The position numbers and the translations under genes are program-made. 64,000 nucleotides of DNA, from the NCBI GenBank assembly GCA_025331445.1, contig JAIWNE010000048.1, positions 163,726 through 227,725 on the forward strand. The letters run 5' to 3'. This stretch comes from Blakeslea trispora. Its lineage: Eukaryota; Mucoromycota; Mucoromycetes; Mucorales; Choanephoraceae. Below the pieces are notes generated by a model. It saw only the letters and a program-made list of their open reading frames with translations. It searched no databases and was not told the origin of the DNA. Below, one piece after another: positions 62,256-64,000 of the stretch (within the stretch, counting starts at the first letter, position 1; every line of letters starts with the position of its first letter).

Positions 62256-62308
62256 TTTTACTTTTTGAATACTACTCTCTCTCTCTCTCATTTTTTTTTC
62301 TCTCTGAA

Positions 62309-63259
62309 ATGAACAACAACAACAACAACAACAACCAAGGTGCTCAACATCATGAAGATGTCGAGATGGCCAACGCTGCTGCCATCACCACTCCTACTGC
62401 AGCCATCAACGAAGTTGAAATGGCTCAACAAGCTTTGGCTGCCATGTTAGCCAAAAAGCGCGAACTTTTCGCTCTGTTTGTAACTCTGCAAGCAGCTAAT
62501 CCTGGGTCCGAGGAGACTCAAGCAGCCGACAAGGCTTACACCAACCAGCTCAAGTACATTGAGACCATGGAAAGAAACTTGGCCTCCTTCTGTGCCCCTC
62601 CTGTCTCTTTCGCTGGCTCTGTTACGTTAAGCGTAACCCATCAAGAAATGGATAATTCCATGCGTGTCGTGGTTCCTAACCGTATGCCACTTCTTCAACT
62701 TGCAGGTGAGCAAGTTTGGGAAAAAGGTGAGCGTGTGCATGAAAACGCACAGAAGTTCTGTACTTCTTTCGAGAAGGTGCTCAATGCATATCAGCTCAAA
62801 CTAGACACTAATTGGGAAAGACTCCTTCCTATGTGTCTAAATGGGGATCAGACCAGCTGGGCCTCGAGTGAGATCTTTGGCAAGCAATTGCTTTGGATCG
62901 AAGCTCGCCAAAAAGTGCTAGAGCAGTTTGACTCTCCTACTCGTCAGATCATGGCATGGGTGCAAGTAGGACGTACCATGCAGGGCGCTAAAGAATCAAA
63001 TCGTCAGTATGCTACTCGGTATCAGCGTCTGTGTCGTGAAGCCGGCATAGATGATGACCGCAAATTAGCTATGATGTTCTTTAGTTCCTTGCGTGATGAT
63101 GTTAGGAAAGGCTGTTTGTCTTCGATGCCTGCTTTTTGCGGCGCGCAATTACCTTCATCGATCCAACAGGTCATTGACCTGATCCTAGCCTGTGATGACG
63201 AGACCTATAATCCCACCAAACGAAGAGTGTCAGAGGAAGCTGAACCTCATAAAAAATGA
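62309..63259 (+). CDS. Ty3-like gag protein
   Basis: 316 codons, open. Begins MN followed by poly-Asn, then helices (EMAQQALAAMLAKKRELFAL). A retrotransposon gag domain follows: LPLLQLAG-like FxG spacing, HENAQKFCTSFEKVLNAYQL, WERLLPMCL, RQIMAWVQVGRTMQGAKESN, CREAGIDDDRKLAMMFFSSL. It ends KK-TGA. This should form the virus-like core of the element. The stop overlaps the start of the next frame (ATGA at 63256-63259). Confidence 0.85.
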   Translation: MNNNNNNNNQGAQHHEDVEMANAAAITTPTAAINEVEMAQQALAAMLAKKRELFALFVTLQAANPGSEETQAADKAYTNQLKYIETMERNLASFCAPPVSFAGSVTLSVTHQEMDNSMRVVVPNRMPLLQLAGEQVWEKGERVHENAQKFCTSFEKVLNAYQLKLDTNWERLLPMCLNGDQTSWASSEIFGKQLLWIEARQKVLEQFDSPTRQIMAWVQVGRTMQGAKESNRQYATRYQRLCREAGIDDDRKLAMMFFSSLRDDVRKGCLSSMPAFCGAQLPSSIQQVIDLILACDDETYNPTKRRVSEEAEPHKK

Positions 63260-63925
63260 AGTCAAATGACAATCAGAGAACTGATAAGTCATCCCAAGAA
63301 CCTTGTCATTTTTGTAACAGAAAATGGTACTATGGTCACAAATGCAAACAATTTTATGAGCATTTGAAGCAGAAAAATAAAGGCGAAACATCAAAGCAAT
63401 TTGATAAGGTAAGTCGTATGGCTATCCGTACTTCTTCCTCCCCTTCTGCAGGCCATGAACAAGGTGAAGACATCAATGGCAGAGTCAACCTTTTGGCTCT
63501 CGAATGTAAGTCGAAAGATCAAATAGTCACTAAAGACTTTAAAATGTAACCAAGTCTATTCTATTTCCAATTACGGTAGAAAGGAATTTCAGGACACTGG
63601 CTCTTCTTGATTGTGGTGCAGATTTTTCTGCTGTTAGTCTTTCTTTCTGTAAAAGACATAATATCACTATTAAAAGTCTTTCAAATCACAGAAATAATTT
63701 CATCAAAATGGCTGACAATAATACTCTGTGAAGAGATTAGGTACCTGCGTATTATCCACTACCTGTAATCAAAAGACCATAACCCATGAATTTGAAGTTA
63801 TGAATCTGAGTAATGAATGTGACTTGAGTATTGATACAGACATCATGCATGTGTTCGGAATTGGTATTTATGGTTTACCTGTAAATTACGACGATCCCAT
63901 GTATCTAAACGAAAACCGATGCTAA
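63256..63925 (+). pseudogene. Start of pol: zinc knuckle and aspartic protease, frameshifted
   Basis: First frame (63256-63549): MKSNDNQRTDKSSQEPCHFC, then NRKWYYGHKC, a zinc knuckle. After a shift, LALLDCGADFSAVS near 63600 has the D-x-G-A motif of a retroviral-type protease. After another shift near 63728, RLGTCVLSTTCNQK continues it. Frame breaks at about 63545 and 63725 make it non-functional as read. Confidence 0.7.
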
Positions 63926-64000
63926 GAGACGGTTTGAAAGTAAAAGCGAGTTGCTGGAACAAATTGACAGAGAAAATCAGCTATCTGAGAATTCTCCTGT

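Larger units (their letters stand above)
62004..64000 (+). mobile_element. Ty3-like LTR element 2, continues past the window
   Basis: Starts with an LTR and holds gag and the start of pol with a protease-like motif. It lies inside the gag of element 1. The pol part has frameshifts, so it is not intact. Confidence 0.82.

Overview
The window looks like nuclear DNA of a Mucoromycota (probably Mucorales) fungus. The base composition is AT-rich with many A/T homopolymers. Genes are compact and carry many short GT-AG introns (about 50-90 nt). The single-copy genes are typically fungal (CCH1, PEX7, CYS4, PMP3, NOP15), and the transposon load includes a DIRS-type tyrosine-recombinase retroelement. 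I cannot assign genus or species. Gene models were spliced by hand from reading frame, GT/AG sites and family resemblance, so exon edges are inferences; regions given for multi-exon genes run from start codon to stop codon.

Layout. 24-3992: Tnp2/Plavaka-like DNA transposon with a long intact ORF. 4.5-31.9 kb: housekeeping gene block with a NIPSNAP protein, a Cti6-like PHD protein, a DNA polymerase epsilon histone-fold subunit, a C2H2 factor, a Ste20-type kinase, cystathionine beta-synthase, an unknown protein, mitochondrial uL1, PEX7, pyruvate kinase, NOP15, a basic nuclear protein, a four-TM protein, a Swf1-like DHHC palmitoyltransferase, PMP3 and a 57-aa membrane micropeptide. A decayed Tc1 copy (18102-19453) and a 96-bp MITE sit inside this block. 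31.96-33.66 kb: degenerate DIRS-like relic. 34.1-36.8 kb: an eight-exon unknown gene that carries two transposons, each inside an intron. 37.3-39.6 kb: a deletion-derivative DNA transposon and a near-complete Tc1 element lie side by side. 39.7-48.5 kb: CCH1 calcium channel, a small unknown gene and queuosine salvage enzyme QNG1.

48.7-64 kb is a nest of transposons whose order can be read from target-site duplications. An internally deleted hAT element (48738-61084) was split by a roughly 5.7-kb LINE (48981-60052, poly-A tail, 15-bp duplication). The LINE was then hit by three unrelated solo LTRs (5-bp duplications ATCTT, TTCCT, GAGTT) and, in its 3' UTR, by a Crypton-like tyrosine-recombinase gene with a GCR1_C domain and a poly-Asn tract of nearly 100 residues. 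To the right, one Ty3-like LTR element (from 61085) is interrupted in its gag by a second (from 62004), which runs off the window.

Many of the decayed elements carry nonsense codons explained by C-to-T (or G-to-A) transitions, and two Tc1 copies share the same three stops. The clearest new observations are the nested stratigraphy, the shared-stop Tc1 family, the two intron-confined insertions in one gene, and the Crypton/GCR1_C gene broken at a conserved tryptophan.
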